Shown one piece after another: positions 54,825-64,000 of a stretch of DNA of 64,000 nt. The position numbers and the translations under genes are program-made. Source of the DNA: Pseudoalteromonas rubra (GTDB lineage: Bacteria > Pseudomonadota > Gammaproteobacteria > Enterobacterales > Alteromonadaceae); the NCBI RefSeq assembly GCF_005886805.2, contig NZ_CP045430.1:806001-870000 (forward strand), given 5' to 3'. How positions within the stretch are numbered: position 1 is the stretch's first letter; each line of letters begins with the position of its first letter. Below the pieces are notes generated by a model, which saw only the letters and a program-made list of their open reading frames with translations, did no database searches and was not told where the DNA came from.

Positions 54825-56456
54825 CTAGTTACAGGTGCCTACAGATTTCCATGGACCCCAGGGACCTGACTGGGCTGGATCTTCACCCTGCACCCACCAC
54901 TGGGCTTCATATACCTGACCACCTTTAGCAACCAGATCACCTGTGTTGTACACAGTGCTAGGACTCCAGCTAGGAATACCCTGACAGTTGTTGTCACCGC
55001 CAACCGTCACCTCTTTTGAAAGGGTGCTGCTTTGACCCTGATCATCTGTCACAGTCAGGCGGATTGTGTAGGTGCCCGCTGCCGCATAGGTGTGCGTTAC
55101 CGAAGGTTGTGATGCGCTCTGACCATCGCCAAACTGCCACTGATTTGACACAATTTGACCGTTATCTGTACTGGTATTAGTCAAAGTAACACTCAGGCCT
55201 GACTTAGCCACAGTAAAGCCTGCAACCGGTGCCGGATCGCCATTACCACCACAACTATCCAATTTCTTCCAGACATTCGGGTATAGGTCTGGTTGGGCAC
55301 CAGAAGACCACCAGATAGCCTCATAGATATTGCCCTGATAAGACACTTTCTCACCTAAAGCATAAGAAGTAGCGCGATCCCAGGGGGATACGTCACAAAT
55401 AGGCGGCTCGCCAACAGACACGACCTGAGACACAGTAGCTGTTTGCTGCGCAGTATCTGTCACGGTAAGCGTCACATTGTAACTACCATCAGCGGCATAG
55501 GTATGACGTGGGTTTGCTGCGCTTGAGCGATTGCCATCACCAAAGTTCCAGTCATAAGCTGTGATGCCATTGTCATCTGTCGCGCGATTCGCAAAGCTCA
55601 CTGTCATGCCAGAAACCGACGCACTGAAATCAGCAACTGGTTTTTCATCCGTCGGATTATCCGGGCTCAAACCCGTTTTACGCTCAATCCAGTCCAGGTA
55701 GCTGGTTGTACGAGTAAATGCCGTCGCACCAGAGCAGGCAATACCCCAGCTCACAGTACCTATGCTGTAGAAATCGTTGCCAACACGGACCGCATAAGGG
55801 CCACCACTGTCACCATTACAGGCTGAACGACCGCCTTCGCCGCCACCACAAATGACGGAGCCAGGGATGTTAAAGTTCAGCTGGCTGCTACAACTTGCGT
55901 TAGAAATCACAGGTAGCTGAGCTTCGCGCAGCACATCGCTCGGACGACCACGATTAGAGGTTAATCCCCAACCTGATACCGTCGGGTAAGCGCCAACGCC
56001 GGCATACTGATCCGCAATGGACTGTGTTGGTAACTTAGCCGGGGTGTATTTGCTTGCGGCTGGCGTTGCCAGGCGCAGTACCGCAATATCATAACCGGAG
56101 CGAATGCCGTTCGCACCACGCCAGCTCTCATGCATGATAATCTGAGATACACGCAAAGTATCGCCATCGCCGCGACTGATTGAATGCGCACCAACACGGA
56201 CAGTCAGGCTAGCTGTTGAAGCATTGTCCAGACAGTGTGCCGCGGTCAGTACCCAATTTTCACTCAACAGTGTACCACCACAGCCCTGACGGCCATTCAT
56301 CAATAATGCAACTTGATATGGTCTTGAATAAGCTGGAGTTTCAATACCACCCACGACACTAGGAGTGATATCAGGCAGGCCCGATTGTTGTGTATTCGCA
56401 GAGACGGCAGTTGCTGAAAGTGACAATACAGCAGCAGCCAAAAGTGTAATTTTCAT
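54825..56456 (-). CDS. Secreted trypsin-like protease with PKD and chitin-binding modules
   Basis: AAGGA precedes the ATG. The 543-residue product has a signal peptide (about 1-20), a short propeptide, and a mature start at VVGGIE (Val34-Val35). The chymotrypsin triad is His74 (TAAHC), Asp123 (DIAVL) and Ser217 (GDSGGP). Then come a PKD domain (YDWNFGDGNRSSAANPRHTY), a CBM5/12-type module (ATSYALGEKVSYQGNIYEA), a second PKD (NQWQFGDGQSASQPSVTHTY) and a second CBM5/12 (STVYNTGDLVAKGGQVYEA). The chitin-binding modules point to action on chitin-protein matrices such as crustacean shells. Confidence 0.95.
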   Translation of the reverse strand: MKITLLAAAVLSLSATAVSANTQQSGLPDITPSVVGGIETPAYSRPYQVALLMNGRQGCGGTLLSENWVLTAAHCLDNASTASLTVRVGAHSISRGDGDTLRVSQIIMHESWRGANGIRSGYDIAVLRLATPAASKYTPAKLPTQSIADQYAGVGAYPTVSGWGLTSNRGRPSDVLREAQLPVISNASCSSQLNFNIPGSVICGGGEGGRSACNGDSGGPYAVRVGNDFYSIGTVSWGIACSGATAFTRTTSYLDWIERKTGLSPDNPTDEKPVADFSASVSGMTVSFANRATDDNGITAYDWNFGDGNRSSAANPRHTYAADGSYNVTLTVTDTAQQTATVSQVVSVGEPPICDVSPWDRATSYALGEKVSYQGNIYEAIWWSSGAQPDLYPNVWKKLDSCGGNGDPAPVAGFTVAKSGLSVTLTNTSTDNGQIVSNQWQFGDGQSASQPSVTHTYAAAGTYTIRLTVTDDQGQSSTLSKEVTVGGDNNCQGIPSWSPSTVYNTGDLVAKGGQVYEAQWWVQGEDPAQSGPWGPWKSVGTCN

Positions 56457-56829
56457 GTTGTATCCTTGTATGGTTATTGCTCAAAAAGCAATCTAGAAAT
56501 AATCTGAGATACACACAAAGATCAATGCCCATGATGAAAAAAACAACTGGATGGACCAGTTAAAAATTTAGTCACTTCCTCATCATTAGTTTGTATTTTA
56601 AACACTTAAATGTAACAGATGTTTTACAGTTAAACGCGAAATTTATTTCATAATTATTTAGGAAAAAGCACTTCAGCAAGTTTGGAACGTTTTAAATAAC
56701 AAAGACTTAAACTAGAAAAACACGGACTGATTGACTTAATTTTGACATAAATTCACCATGAGCAAGACGAAACAGTCCCAAGAGCGTCATTTACATATGT
56801 ACCCAAAGATAGAGGCCAATAAATATGAG
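56457..56829. other. Intergenic region upstream of the trypsin-like gene
   Basis: About 370 AT-rich bases with no supported reading frame; the promoter of the protease gene must lie here. I cannot assign boxes with confidence. Confidence 0.4.
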
Positions 56830-57582
56830 TCAGAAAGGCAGCATGTTGATGCCGTATTTACGGTAAATTTGGCTGATTTCGCCTTGATCCATCATGAACT
56901 TCAATGCCTGATCAAGCTCTTGCTTTAGCTCAGCATGTTTTGGCTGAATGCGCATAGCAACCGGCAACTTGCTTATCTCGTAGACTTCCTTAAAGCCTCG
57001 GTAAGCCGGGATTGATGCAATATAGTAGGCCGCTGTTACATCGCCAATCATGATATAATCCAGCCGGGTATGAGCCAGCTGCACCAATAGCTCTCGCTCA
57101 GAAATATTGTCATATACCGCGATTTTCCCAGCCCCAAAATGACGCTCAAACGGCCCATACCGATAACCGCGTACGCGTCCCATCACTTTGCCGTAAAAAG
57201 ACTCGGGTTGCTTATAAGCGCGTGCTTCTGCACGACCCAGCACCACCTCTCGAGAAAACGCATAGTCAATACTATAAATACCCGGTACTCGGGAGCTTTT
57301 TCGCCAACTGGGGTTTACCCCCGGCTCAATATCAATTTCACCCGACTCAAACGATTTATGCCCGCGCGCAACAGACAGTGGCACAAACTCAAACTCGTGC
57401 CCAGTCAGTTCACCAAGGCGGGTAAACATGTCCTTAAATATACCGGCCTGCTCTCTGCCATCCAGATAGTTATAAGGAGGATTCGCGCCGTGGTACACCA
57501 GAACAGAGTACCGCGCAGCCTGTGCACCTGCGCTCAGTACAATACATAAAATCAGCACAACACAGCGGTTGACTCTAGGCAT
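56830..57582 (-). CDS. Periplasmic solute-binding-like protein (SBP type 3)
   Basis: The ATG at 57582 follows an in-frame GTG at 57585. The 250-residue product has a signal peptide (ending SAGAQA) and the features of small family-3 binding proteins: YHGANPPYNYLDG near the N-terminus, GIFKDMFTRLGELTGHEFEFVPL, SFESGEIDIEPGV, and a C-terminal ALKFMMDQGEISQIYRKYGI. No transporter genes are adjacent, so it may be a stand-alone sensor-type binding protein rather than part of an ABC importer. Confidence 0.85.
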   Translation of the reverse strand: MPRVNRCVVLILCIVLSAGAQAARYSVLVYHGANPPYNYLDGREQAGIFKDMFTRLGELTGHEFEFVPLSVARGHKSFESGEIDIEPGVNPSWRKSSRVPGIYSIDYAFSREVVLGRAEARAYKQPESFYGKVMGRVRGYRYGPFERHFGAGKIAVYDNISERELLVQLAHTRLDYIMIGDVTAAYYIASIPAYRGFKEVYEISKLPVAMRIQPKHAELKQELDQALKFMMDQGEISQIYRKYGINMLPF

Positions 57583-58062
57583 CACAACCAGCCGGATTCA
57601 GTACCTGATTATTTTGATTGACATCTTTATTCATCATTTACGCTTTCGCTCAAAACAGATCTTAAGCTTAGTTAAGCAACACGCTTAGGCAAAGGAATAT
57701 AAACAAATTGTTATCCAAACATCGGATATTTAAGTTATCTGAATAAGAAAAAAGAACTAGCAATATGAAAATATTCATACATATAAAACAAAACAATAGT
57801 GAGCACACACTTACTTTCAGAAAAAATCAATAATCAAGGTTAATTTGAATGGAATTTGCACAAAAATAAAAATATATAAATAAAACTTTCTTTATTTCGT
57901 CTATTTATCGAAACATAAGTTTCATGATAATGTACCACCATGAGTTCAAAGGCGCGGTGATAAGCACCGCGTCATTGTCATCTGCTGTGATCTAAGGCAA
58001 AAGGTTACCCTAAATTTATTACGTCTGATCTCAGCGCTTTATAGCAAAAAGGAAGTTTATTT
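57583..58062. other. Divergent intergenic region with one hairpin
   Basis: About 480 AT-rich bases. The only structure is CGCGGTG-ATAAG-CACCGCG (57953-57971), a 7-bp GC stem about 90 bases before the start at 58063, without a T-tract; it may belong to the 5' leader of that gene. Confidence 0.45.
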
Positions 58063-58470
58063 ATGAAAAATGCGTTACTTGTTTCTTTACTCTCTCTGGC
58101 CAGCACAACTGCACTTGCAAATGCCACCTCCTCTGTTGTCCAAACTGAACAGGCACCGACCCGGGCTGGATACAGCAGCGTTGATGAAGTTATTGAATAT
58201 GGCCGTCAGTATCAGGAGATCAAAGGTCAACTTCTGGATGCAGGATACGAACTTCAGTCATGCAACCAGCATGTACTGAACTACTTTGTACAGCCTGCGT
58301 CCGCTGTGTATCTGTACGCACAAGCTGAATGCACCTTCTCTCGTTCAGTAGGCGGTGATTACTCACTGGAAACCAACTATGCCATGGTTAAAATCGACGT
58401 AGAATATCATCAGTTCAACCAGCTCTTTCACGAAGGAACAGTCAACGTCAATTATGTCACTGTGTACTAA
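58063..58470 (+). CDS. Small secreted protein, unknown
   Basis: The 135-residue product has a signal peptide (MKNALLVSLLSLASTTALA). The mature part has a short acidic helix (SSVDEVIEYGRQYQEIKGQL) and a beta-rich remainder with two cysteines (LQSCNQHVL, AECTFSRS) and many tyrosines. I recognise no family. The gene is monocistronic and ends at a strong terminator. Confidence 0.8.
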   Translation: MKNALLVSLLSLASTTALANATSSVVQTEQAPTRAGYSSVDEVIEYGRQYQEIKGQLLDAGYELQSCNQHVLNYFVQPASAVYLYAQAECTFSRSVGGDYSLETNYAMVKIDVEYHQFNQLFHEGTVNVNYVTVY

Positions 58471-58545
58471 GGCATAAAGGCCAAACAGCGTTACGCTTTC
58501 ACTCAGTAATCCAGCAAGGAAAGCGGGATTCTGATTCAGACTTCA

Positions 58546-58568
58546 GGCCGCAGACGTGCGGCCTTTTT
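58546..58568 (+). terminator. Strong intrinsic terminator
   Basis: GGCCGCA-GACG-TGCGGCC is a perfect 7-bp stem followed by TTTTT. Confidence 0.9.
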
Positions 58569-58684
58569 CGTTTACGTACCAAGCACTATGTATCAGCCCG
58601 GATACAAAAGGCAGACAATCAGATACCCAGCCACCAGCAACAAAACGCTACAGTCCTATTGGAATTCATCAATGGGATACGATT

Positions 58685-61255
58685 ATGAAAAAACACCTAA
58701 TTGCACTGGCCCTGTCACACGTCGCCTGTACGTATGCAATCGCGGATTCTCCGCTTTGGCAAAGCGTTGACCAACACCATGCCAAACCACACAATCATCA
58801 AAGCCAATACCTGTTGGATCAAAGTGCGCTGCACGCGCAGCTCAGTTCATTGAGTGGCACACAAACAACCTCTCTGATGCTCCCTCTGCCAGATGGCAAG
58901 CTGGTTGAATTTGTGCTCAAACCAAACCAAGTCATGGCGCCAGAACTGGCAAGCAGGTTCCCACAGATCAAAACATTCAGCGGTCATCAAAAAAACAACC
59001 CGATGCACTACGGACGATTTGATCTGGGGCCAAACGGCTTCTTTGGTGTCTTCAACTATCAGGGGCAACGTGTCTACCTGGACCCTCAACCACGTGCAGG
59101 ACAGCACCACTACCGCAGCTACACTGGCAGCAGTCAGCCCACAGGCAAAAAGACACTGAAACAACACGCTCCACGTAAACAACATCGACATACTCAGATG
59201 CATGACCGTCTGGCACAGCTCGCACAGAACAATGATGCCGACACGCTGCCAAACTCTCAGATCACCTATCGCATTGCTATCGCTACCACAGGTGAATACG
59301 CCCGTTTTCATGGCGGTAGCAAAGAAACAACACTGGCGGCCATCGTCACTATGGTCAATCGGATTAACGACGTTTACGAGCGCGATCTGGCGATTAAATT
59401 TGAACTGGTTGGCGACAATGACAAATTGCTTTTTATCGACCCGAATACAGATCCTTTCAACAATACAGACGAAGACATAGATAAAATAAGTGAGCAAATC
59501 AATACCCTGATTGGTGCCGATAGCTATGACATTGGTCACCTGGTTGGTACAGGGGGTGGCGGTCTTGCCGGATTCGAAGTTGTTTGCACCGAACTCAAAG
59601 CGGAAGGGATCACCGGCAGCGAGGAGCCCACCAATGACGCCTTTCATATCGACTATGTTGCGCACGAAATAGGCCACCAACTGGGCGCCGATCACACCTT
59701 TAATGGCGAGGCGGGTGCTTGTGGTGGCAACCGCGCTCCAGGTAGTGCCTATGAACCGGCCAGTGGGTCAACCATCATGGGTTACACTGGCATTTGCGAT
59801 GAGCAGGATCTGCAAGCCAATTCCGACCCTTATTTCCATATCCATTCTCTGGACCAAATGAATCGCTATGCCCGGCTATCATCGGGTAAAAACTGTGGGG
59901 TTCATAGCGAGCGCGACAATGCCAAACCACAAGTGAACGCCGGCGCAGATCGCACTATTCCAGCACGTACTCCCTTTACTTTAAGCGGCACAGCAACAGA
60001 CAAAGAGCAGGACACTCTCAGCTACAGTTGGCAACAATTTGACCTAGGTGAGGCTTCTGCTGACAAAGCTCAGGACAGCATTGATGATGGTAATAGGCCG
60101 CTGTTCAGGACCTTTAACCCAAACAGCACGCCACAACGCACATTGCCAAAAATGGCAGATATATTGTCAGGTCAACCAAGTTTTGGCGAAGCCTATGCCA
60201 CCACGACCAGAGCGCTTAACTTTCGCCTGGTTGTCAGAGATGGCCATGGCGGCGTAAGTGATGATGCCGTCAAAATCGCCGTAATTGGCAATGAAAAAGG
60301 CTTTGCCGTGACCTTACCAGACGGGTCAAGCCAATGGCGAGGCAACACACAGTTGGTGAAATGGCACACTGCCGACACAGAAAATGCCCCGGTTGCCTGC
60401 AAAAACGTGGATATTTTACTTTCCGCAGATGGCGGCCAGACATTTGCCACCGAGCTGGCTAAGCAAGTACCTAACTCTGGTCAGTATGAGGTAAAGCTCG
60501 GCAATATTCGCACCGAGCAAGCCCGCATTCAGGTCAAATGTCATGACAACATCTTCTTCGCAATCAACCAGGGTGACTTCAGTATCAATACTGAGTCCGC
60601 CGGTGACACAACGCCTGAGATCACAGGGCAAAAGCCGCTTAGCCTTGACGAAGATGGCAGCTTGCAGATAAAACCGGGTGATCTGATCCTGGCGCAAACA
60701 ATGACCATAGACGCAATCACTCTGGCTGATGGTGAAAACTACCAGGTCACGGGTACAACACTCACACCTGCTACGCACTTTCATGGCGAACTCAGTGTGC
60801 CGGTAACGGTTACCAGCGGCACACTCACCAGTGCGCCTTACACACTCACCGTCACAGTAATACCTGTCAATGATGCACCTGAGGCTAAAAACGATACATA
60901 CAGCGTTGACTTTGCATCGAAAAATAATGCGTTCACTGTACTCGACAACGATCAGGATGTGGATGGTGATACGCTGAAGATAAACAGCGTGGATTATCGT
61001 GGTGCAGGCCAGGTGACCATAAGCAATAATCAGTTAGTGTATACACCACAAGACGATTTTTCCGGCACTGAAGTCTTTCGCTATGATATCGCAGATGGAC
61101 AAGGGGGCAGCGACTATGCAAGCGTAACAGTGACCGTTAAAGCGGATCCCAATCCGGATAATGGAGACGATGATAAAGACGATGGCAACTCAGGCTCATT
61201 CAGCCCTTGGGCACTACTGAGTGGATTGTTGCTGCTGCGCAGACGACGCCGCTAA
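58685..61255 (+). CDS. Secreted reprolysin-like metalloprotease with C-terminal sorting tail
   Basis: The frame opens at a GTG inside the upstream terminator; the ATG at 58685 is preferred because it gives a signal peptide (MKKHLIALALSHVACTYAIA). The 856-residue product has a prodomain to about 170, a catalytic metzincin domain with HEIGHQLGADH (His327-His337) and the Met-turn STIMGY, a PKD/Ig-like part (TPFTLSGTATDKEQDTLSY), two cadherin-like modules, and a tail of Gly/Ser (DDGNSGS), a hydrophobic helix (PWALLSGLLLL) and RRRRR. That tail matches GlyGly-CTERM type sorting signals that are cut by rhombosortase for type II secretion. No rhombosortase gene is in the window. Confidence 0.9.
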   Translation: MKKHLIALALSHVACTYAIADSPLWQSVDQHHAKPHNHQSQYLLDQSALHAQLSSLSGTQTTSLMLPLPDGKLVEFVLKPNQVMAPELASRFPQIKTFSGHQKNNPMHYGRFDLGPNGFFGVFNYQGQRVYLDPQPRAGQHHYRSYTGSSQPTGKKTLKQHAPRKQHRHTQMHDRLAQLAQNNDADTLPNSQITYRIAIATTGEYARFHGGSKETTLAAIVTMVNRINDVYERDLAIKFELVGDNDKLLFIDPNTDPFNNTDEDIDKISEQINTLIGADSYDIGHLVGTGGGGLAGFEVVCTELKAEGITGSEEPTNDAFHIDYVAHEIGHQLGADHTFNGEAGACGGNRAPGSAYEPASGSTIMGYTGICDEQDLQANSDPYFHIHSLDQMNRYARLSSGKNCGVHSERDNAKPQVNAGADRTIPARTPFTLSGTATDKEQDTLSYSWQQFDLGEASADKAQDSIDDGNRPLFRTFNPNSTPQRTLPKMADILSGQPSFGEAYATTTRALNFRLVVRDGHGGVSDDAVKIAVIGNEKGFAVTLPDGSSQWRGNTQLVKWHTADTENAPVACKNVDILLSADGGQTFATELAKQVPNSGQYEVKLGNIRTEQARIQVKCHDNIFFAINQGDFSINTESAGDTTPEITGQKPLSLDEDGSLQIKPGDLILAQTMTIDAITLADGENYQVTGTTLTPATHFHGELSVPVTVTSGTLTSAPYTLTVTVIPVNDAPEAKNDTYSVDFASKNNAFTVLDNDQDVDGDTLKINSVDYRGAGQVTISNNQLVYTPQDDFSGTEVFRYDIADGQGGSDYASVTVTVKADPNPDNGDDDKDDGNSGSFSPWALLSGLLLLRRRRR

Positions 61256-61327
61256 GCAATCAGGCCAGGGGCTGGCACAGTAAGCCTGCCACCTGGCCAT
61301 GGTTATGGTTATGAGCCGGAACGTCCG

Positions 61328-62350
61328 TTAAACCAGCCTGTCCAAAGCACGAGTCAGATACTGACCCGACTGCACATCCGCTTTTACTCTTTGAACATTC
61401 TCCTTCATCTGATCGATTTGCTCTGGTGTCAGCTCCGCAAGGCGGGTTTTAATGTCACGCAACGAACTGACTTTAAAACCTATCCCCTGCTCCTCAACAA
61501 AATCAGCCATTGCTGCTTTGTCCCAGATGATGATCGGCATATCACACAACAAATACAGAGACAATTTATGCGGATTGTTGTACTTAAGGTACTGACCCGT
61601 CACACCATCACAGGTATCCAGTGTATTGCCATACCAAACCAGGCCAAAGTCCCCATCAATATGATCAATCACTTTGTCTGATGGAAAACAGCCTTTGTAG
61701 TCCAGTATCGTATTGTTGATGTTTTTGACTTTCTTCTCATCATAACCAACACCATACAGATCAAACTTGAAGTTGCCGCGCTCAAGCGCATCCAGCTCAT
61801 ACACAAATGGACCCATGTTACCAGCAAACACGACCCGAATTTGCTCATAGTCCGTTGGCGTACGGTGAGCATTCGGGTTATCGGTATGCAGATAGTCAAA
61901 CGCTTCGATGTTGGCAATCTCAGCCTGTATGTTCTGCTCTTCAAACCAGGCCCGCATTTTGTCGTTATGCACGATCAGCTGGTCTGATTTATTCAGCATC
62001 TTAATTTCTTTTTCTGAGTGGCCGTACTTACCTTTGAGGCTACGCACGTCGTGCACCAGGGTCAGCACTTTACTGTTTTTCAGTTTTGCGCCCCACAAGC
62101 AGTAACCATAAAATTTGTTAAACGGATACTGCAGGCACACCGTGCTGCCGGACTTCAGTCTCAACAGCGCCCAACTCACGCCCAGTGCACTGATCAGCGT
62201 ACCCAGTATTGAATTTGCAATCCAGGTCTGTTTAAAGCCGATATTTTGCCAACCGTTGTTCTGTAGAATGGTCTCACAGTCCATCTTTGCCTTACCGGCC
62301 GCATCGAACTTAGAACGGTAGTTTCTTGCGATATAAACTTTACGACTCAT
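61328..62350 (-). CDS. Glycosyltransferase, probable galactofuranosyltransferase
   Basis: The 340-residue soluble product has the WbbI-like galactofuranosyltransferase pattern: N-terminal VYIARNYRSKFDAAGKAK, LTLVHDVRSL, VVFAGNMG, a DFGLVWYG segment and YLKYNNPHKLSLYL. It lies 4 bases downstream of the UDP-galactopyranose mutase gene, and its ribosome site lies inside that gene, so the two are a unit. The mutase makes UDP-galactofuranose and this enzyme would transfer it to a surface glycan (O-antigen or exopolysaccharide). Confidence 0.85.
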   Translation of the reverse strand: MSRKVYIARNYRSKFDAAGKAKMDCETILQNNGWQNIGFKQTWIANSILGTLISALGVSWALLRLKSGSTVCLQYPFNKFYGYCLWGAKLKNSKVLTLVHDVRSLKGKYGHSEKEIKMLNKSDQLIVHNDKMRAWFEEQNIQAEIANIEAFDYLHTDNPNAHRTPTDYEQIRVVFAGNMGPFVYELDALERGNFKFDLYGVGYDEKKVKNINNTILDYKGCFPSDKVIDHIDGDFGLVWYGNTLDTCDGVTGQYLKYNNPHKLSLYLLCDMPIIIWDKAAMADFVEEQGIGFKVSSLRDIKTRLAELTPEQIDQMKENVQRVKADVQSGQYLTRALDRLV

Positions 62351-62354
62351 GATG

Positions 62355-63473
62355 TTATGCCAATTCCTTGCCGGTTAATGCCAGTGCTGCTTCTATGGTG
62401 TCGTCCATATCATAGTATTTGTAGTCGGCAAGACGACCACCAAAAATAAACTTATCAGCGTAAGGGGCTGTTTTTGCCAACTCCTGATAGCGTGCTAACA
62501 GCGCATTATTGGTTTCGTCGTTAATGGGGTAATAAGGTTCGTTGTCTTTACTAAACTCATGCGGGTATTCTTTAGTAACAACGGTTTTTTCCTGTGTTCC
62601 AAATTCAAAATGCTTATGCTCCAGAATACGCGTATAAGGCACATCGCGCTCTGTGTAGTTCACCACAGCATTGCCCTGATAGTTTTCCTCATCCAGCACT
62701 TGCGTTTCAAAATGCAGGCTGCGATATTCTAACTTGCCAAACTGACAACCAAAGAACTCATCAATTTTACCTGTATACAGCACTTTATCTGCCAGCTTGT
62801 TGAGGTTTTCAGCATCTTCAAAGTAGTTCACGCCAGTTCTGACTTCCACACCTTCAAACAAAGCATCAGTCAGGGCATTGTAACCGCCGATAGGGATCCC
62901 CTGATAACGGTCATTAAAGTAGTTGTTGTCGAAAGTGAACCTGAACGGCAGACGTTTGATGATAAATGCCGGGATCTCAGTGGCCGGTCGACCCCATTGC
63001 TTTTCGGTATACCCTTTAATGAGCTTTTCGTACAGATCGCGTCCACCCAGATATAATGCCTGCTCTTCCAGATTTTGTGGAGTCAGATCAGCATAAGGCG
63101 CACGCGCTTCAGCGATTTTCTCTTTTGCCTGCTGGGGTGTAGTCACGCCCCACAGCTGATAAAAGGTATTCATATTAAAAGGCAGGTTATAAAGCTTGTC
63201 TTCGTGTCTGGCAACCGGCGAGTTGACATAGTGATTGAATGTCACATAACGATTTACGTAATCCCACACCTGCTGATTGCTGGTATGAAAAATATGCGCA
63301 CCGTACTTGTGCACGTTAATCCCTTCAACCTGTTCACAGTAGATATTACCACCGGTATGGTCGCGCTTATCTATCACCAGGACTTTTTTGCCCTGATCAG
63401 TTGCTTCTCTAGCGAATACAGCACCAAACAGGCCTGCACCGACAATCAAGTAATCGTATTGAGCTTCATTCAT
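62355..63473 (-). CDS. glf: UDP-galactopyranose mutase
   Basis: The ATG at 63473 after AAAGG is preferred to one at 63500, whose product would carry nine extra N-terminal residues. The 372-residue protein has the FAD-binding YDYLIVGAGLFGAVFA and DKRDHTGGNIY, the HKYGAHIFHTSN segment, and NYFNDRYQGIPIGGY, all diagnostic of this flavoenzyme. It converts UDP-galactopyranose to UDP-galactofuranose through a flavin-sugar adduct. The length fits the family. The galactofuranosyltransferase follows directly. Confidence 0.97.
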   Translation of the reverse strand: MNEAQYDYLIVGAGLFGAVFAREATDQGKKVLVIDKRDHTGGNIYCEQVEGINVHKYGAHIFHTSNQQVWDYVNRYVTFNHYVNSPVARHEDKLYNLPFNMNTFYQLWGVTTPQQAKEKIAEARAPYADLTPQNLEEQALYLGGRDLYEKLIKGYTEKQWGRPATEIPAFIIKRLPFRFTFDNNYFNDRYQGIPIGGYNALTDALFEGVEVRTGVNYFEDAENLNKLADKVLYTGKIDEFFGCQFGKLEYRSLHFETQVLDEENYQGNAVVNYTERDVPYTRILEHKHFEFGTQEKTVVTKEYPHEFSKDNEPYYPINDETNNALLARYQELAKTAPYADKFIFGGRLADYKYYDMDDTIEAALALTGKELA

Positions 63474-63751
63474 TAAAATTTGCCTTTGTGAATCGTTCAT
63501 GGCTCTATCGTAAGCGCAAAACTATATCAGAAAAAGTGAAGAAATGATTATTCATCATGGTGTAAAGTAACAAATTAGTGCCCAATACATATGCAACTTA
63601 ACCTTTTTGACACATCCCGGATGCAAGCGAAAAAGACAAGTAATTTTTTGTTATCCAGTAGCAGAGTAGATAAACAGTATTTCCCCATAAATCGGCTTGT
63701 TAAACAAACGTTCCACACGTTCATTTTGATTAAGGAAAAAAATAGACCTGC

Positions 63752-64000
63752 TTAACGCATACTTTGTATGCCTGACCTTTGACGATCAAGGATGCATTTA
63801 TCCATACCAGCTGCCATCAGGATCCCCAGCGCATAACACGCCAGATCACTGACTTTAAAGCCAAAGCCCAGCACCAGTGCGCCGAGGCGTGTATGACGGA
63901 TATCGTTAAGCCACTGCGCCTGATATAGCTGAGAAAATTCAATCGAAAAGGCAAACCCAACAGCCAGCAAAGCAACCACAGTGGTGCGTACAGCTGGCCT
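63752..64000 (-). CDS. DUF2809-family membrane protein, 5' end outside window
   Basis: The leftward frame is open through the right edge (first visible codons read RPAVRTTVV), so only the C-terminal 82 residues are present. The visible part has FAFSIEFSQLYQAQWLNDIRHTRLG and GFGFKVSDLACYALGI, which match the conserved IE-SQLY, WL-x-x-R and DL-x-Y-x-x-G points of the DUF2809 family, integral membrane proteins of unknown role. The stop at 63752 lies about 250 bases before the glf unit on the same strand. Confidence 0.8.
   Translation of the reverse strand, partial: RPAVRTTVVALLAVGFAFSIEFSQLYQAQWLNDIRHTRLGALVLGFGFKVSDLACYALGILMAAGMDKCILDRQRSGIQSMR

Noticed and set aside
57139..57549. A 136-codon rightward frame opposite the solute-binding protein gene
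   Set aside because: It is antisense to a gene with a signal peptide and family motifs, and its product looks like random coding shadow.
58847..59695. A 282-codon leftward frame opposite the metalloprotease gene
   Set aside because: It is antisense to the prodomain and catalytic domain of a well-supported gene, is full of cysteine and valine runs typical of reverse-frame translation, and has no ribosome site or family motif.

Overview
The window reads as chromosomal DNA of a marine gammaproteobacterium of the Alteromonadales, most like Pseudoalteromonas. This placement is an inference from gene style: many signal-peptide exoproteins with PKD, GEVED, FG-GAP and cadherin-like modules, a large TonB-dependent receptor, a C-terminal Gly/Ser + hydrophobic + poly-Arg tail on a metalloprotease, and DUF3293 and DUF2809 proteins. 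No ribosomal or phylogenetic marker gene is present to settle it. I see no insertion sequence, prophage or CRISPR array. One tRNA (Ala, anticodon GGC) is present.

Region 1 (2-8563, + strand) is a tight six-gene cassette in which every product with a visible N-terminus is exported: a PKD/GEVED protein (5' cut by the window edge), a protein ending in a Hint (hedgehog/intein-type) domain, then three paralogous proteins that I judge to be MACPF/SNTX-like pore formers (3831, 5957, 7496), with a small GEVED protein between the first two. Three of the five gaps carry a hairpin. This is the best candidate for an undescribed system. A TonB receptor (8747-11275) follows.

Region 2 (11410-25214) is a run of mostly secreted proteins with eukaryote-like or degradative folds: a tectonin-type propeller gene broken by a stop codon directly after its signal peptide, a membrane-anchored propeptide-like protein plus a 244-aa zinc metalloprotease, a dermatopontin-like protein, a TetR regulator with three copies of one palindromic operator that links a small membrane protein and a GyrI-like/fatty-acid-hydroxylase gene pair, a beta-helix/FG-GAP protein, a small secreted protein and a discoidin-PPC-BSP protease.

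Region 3 (24804-33706, - strand) is a 2830-aa exported cadherin/SpvB/RHS polymorphic toxin followed by an Imm32-like immunity gene that overlaps its stop codon by one base.

Region 4 (34053-53486) is signalling and metabolism: an OmpR-type two-component system, a ToxR-like winged-helix protein, an exported DJ-1/PfpI-TPR protein, a MauG-like peroxidase translationally coupled to a PAS-GGDEF-EAL protein, a dCACHE hybrid kinase, a cupin, tRNA-Ala, a LysR/FMN-reductase divergent pair, and a YHYH lipoprotein/secreted protein/kinase/regulator operon.

Region 5 (52476-64000) holds a TPR protein, a protein of unknown function, a trypsin-like protease with chitin-binding modules, a periplasmic solute-binding-like protein, a small secreted protein, a reprolysin-like metalloprotease, a galactofuranose pair (glycosyltransferase plus glf), and the 3' part of a DUF2809 gene at the right edge.
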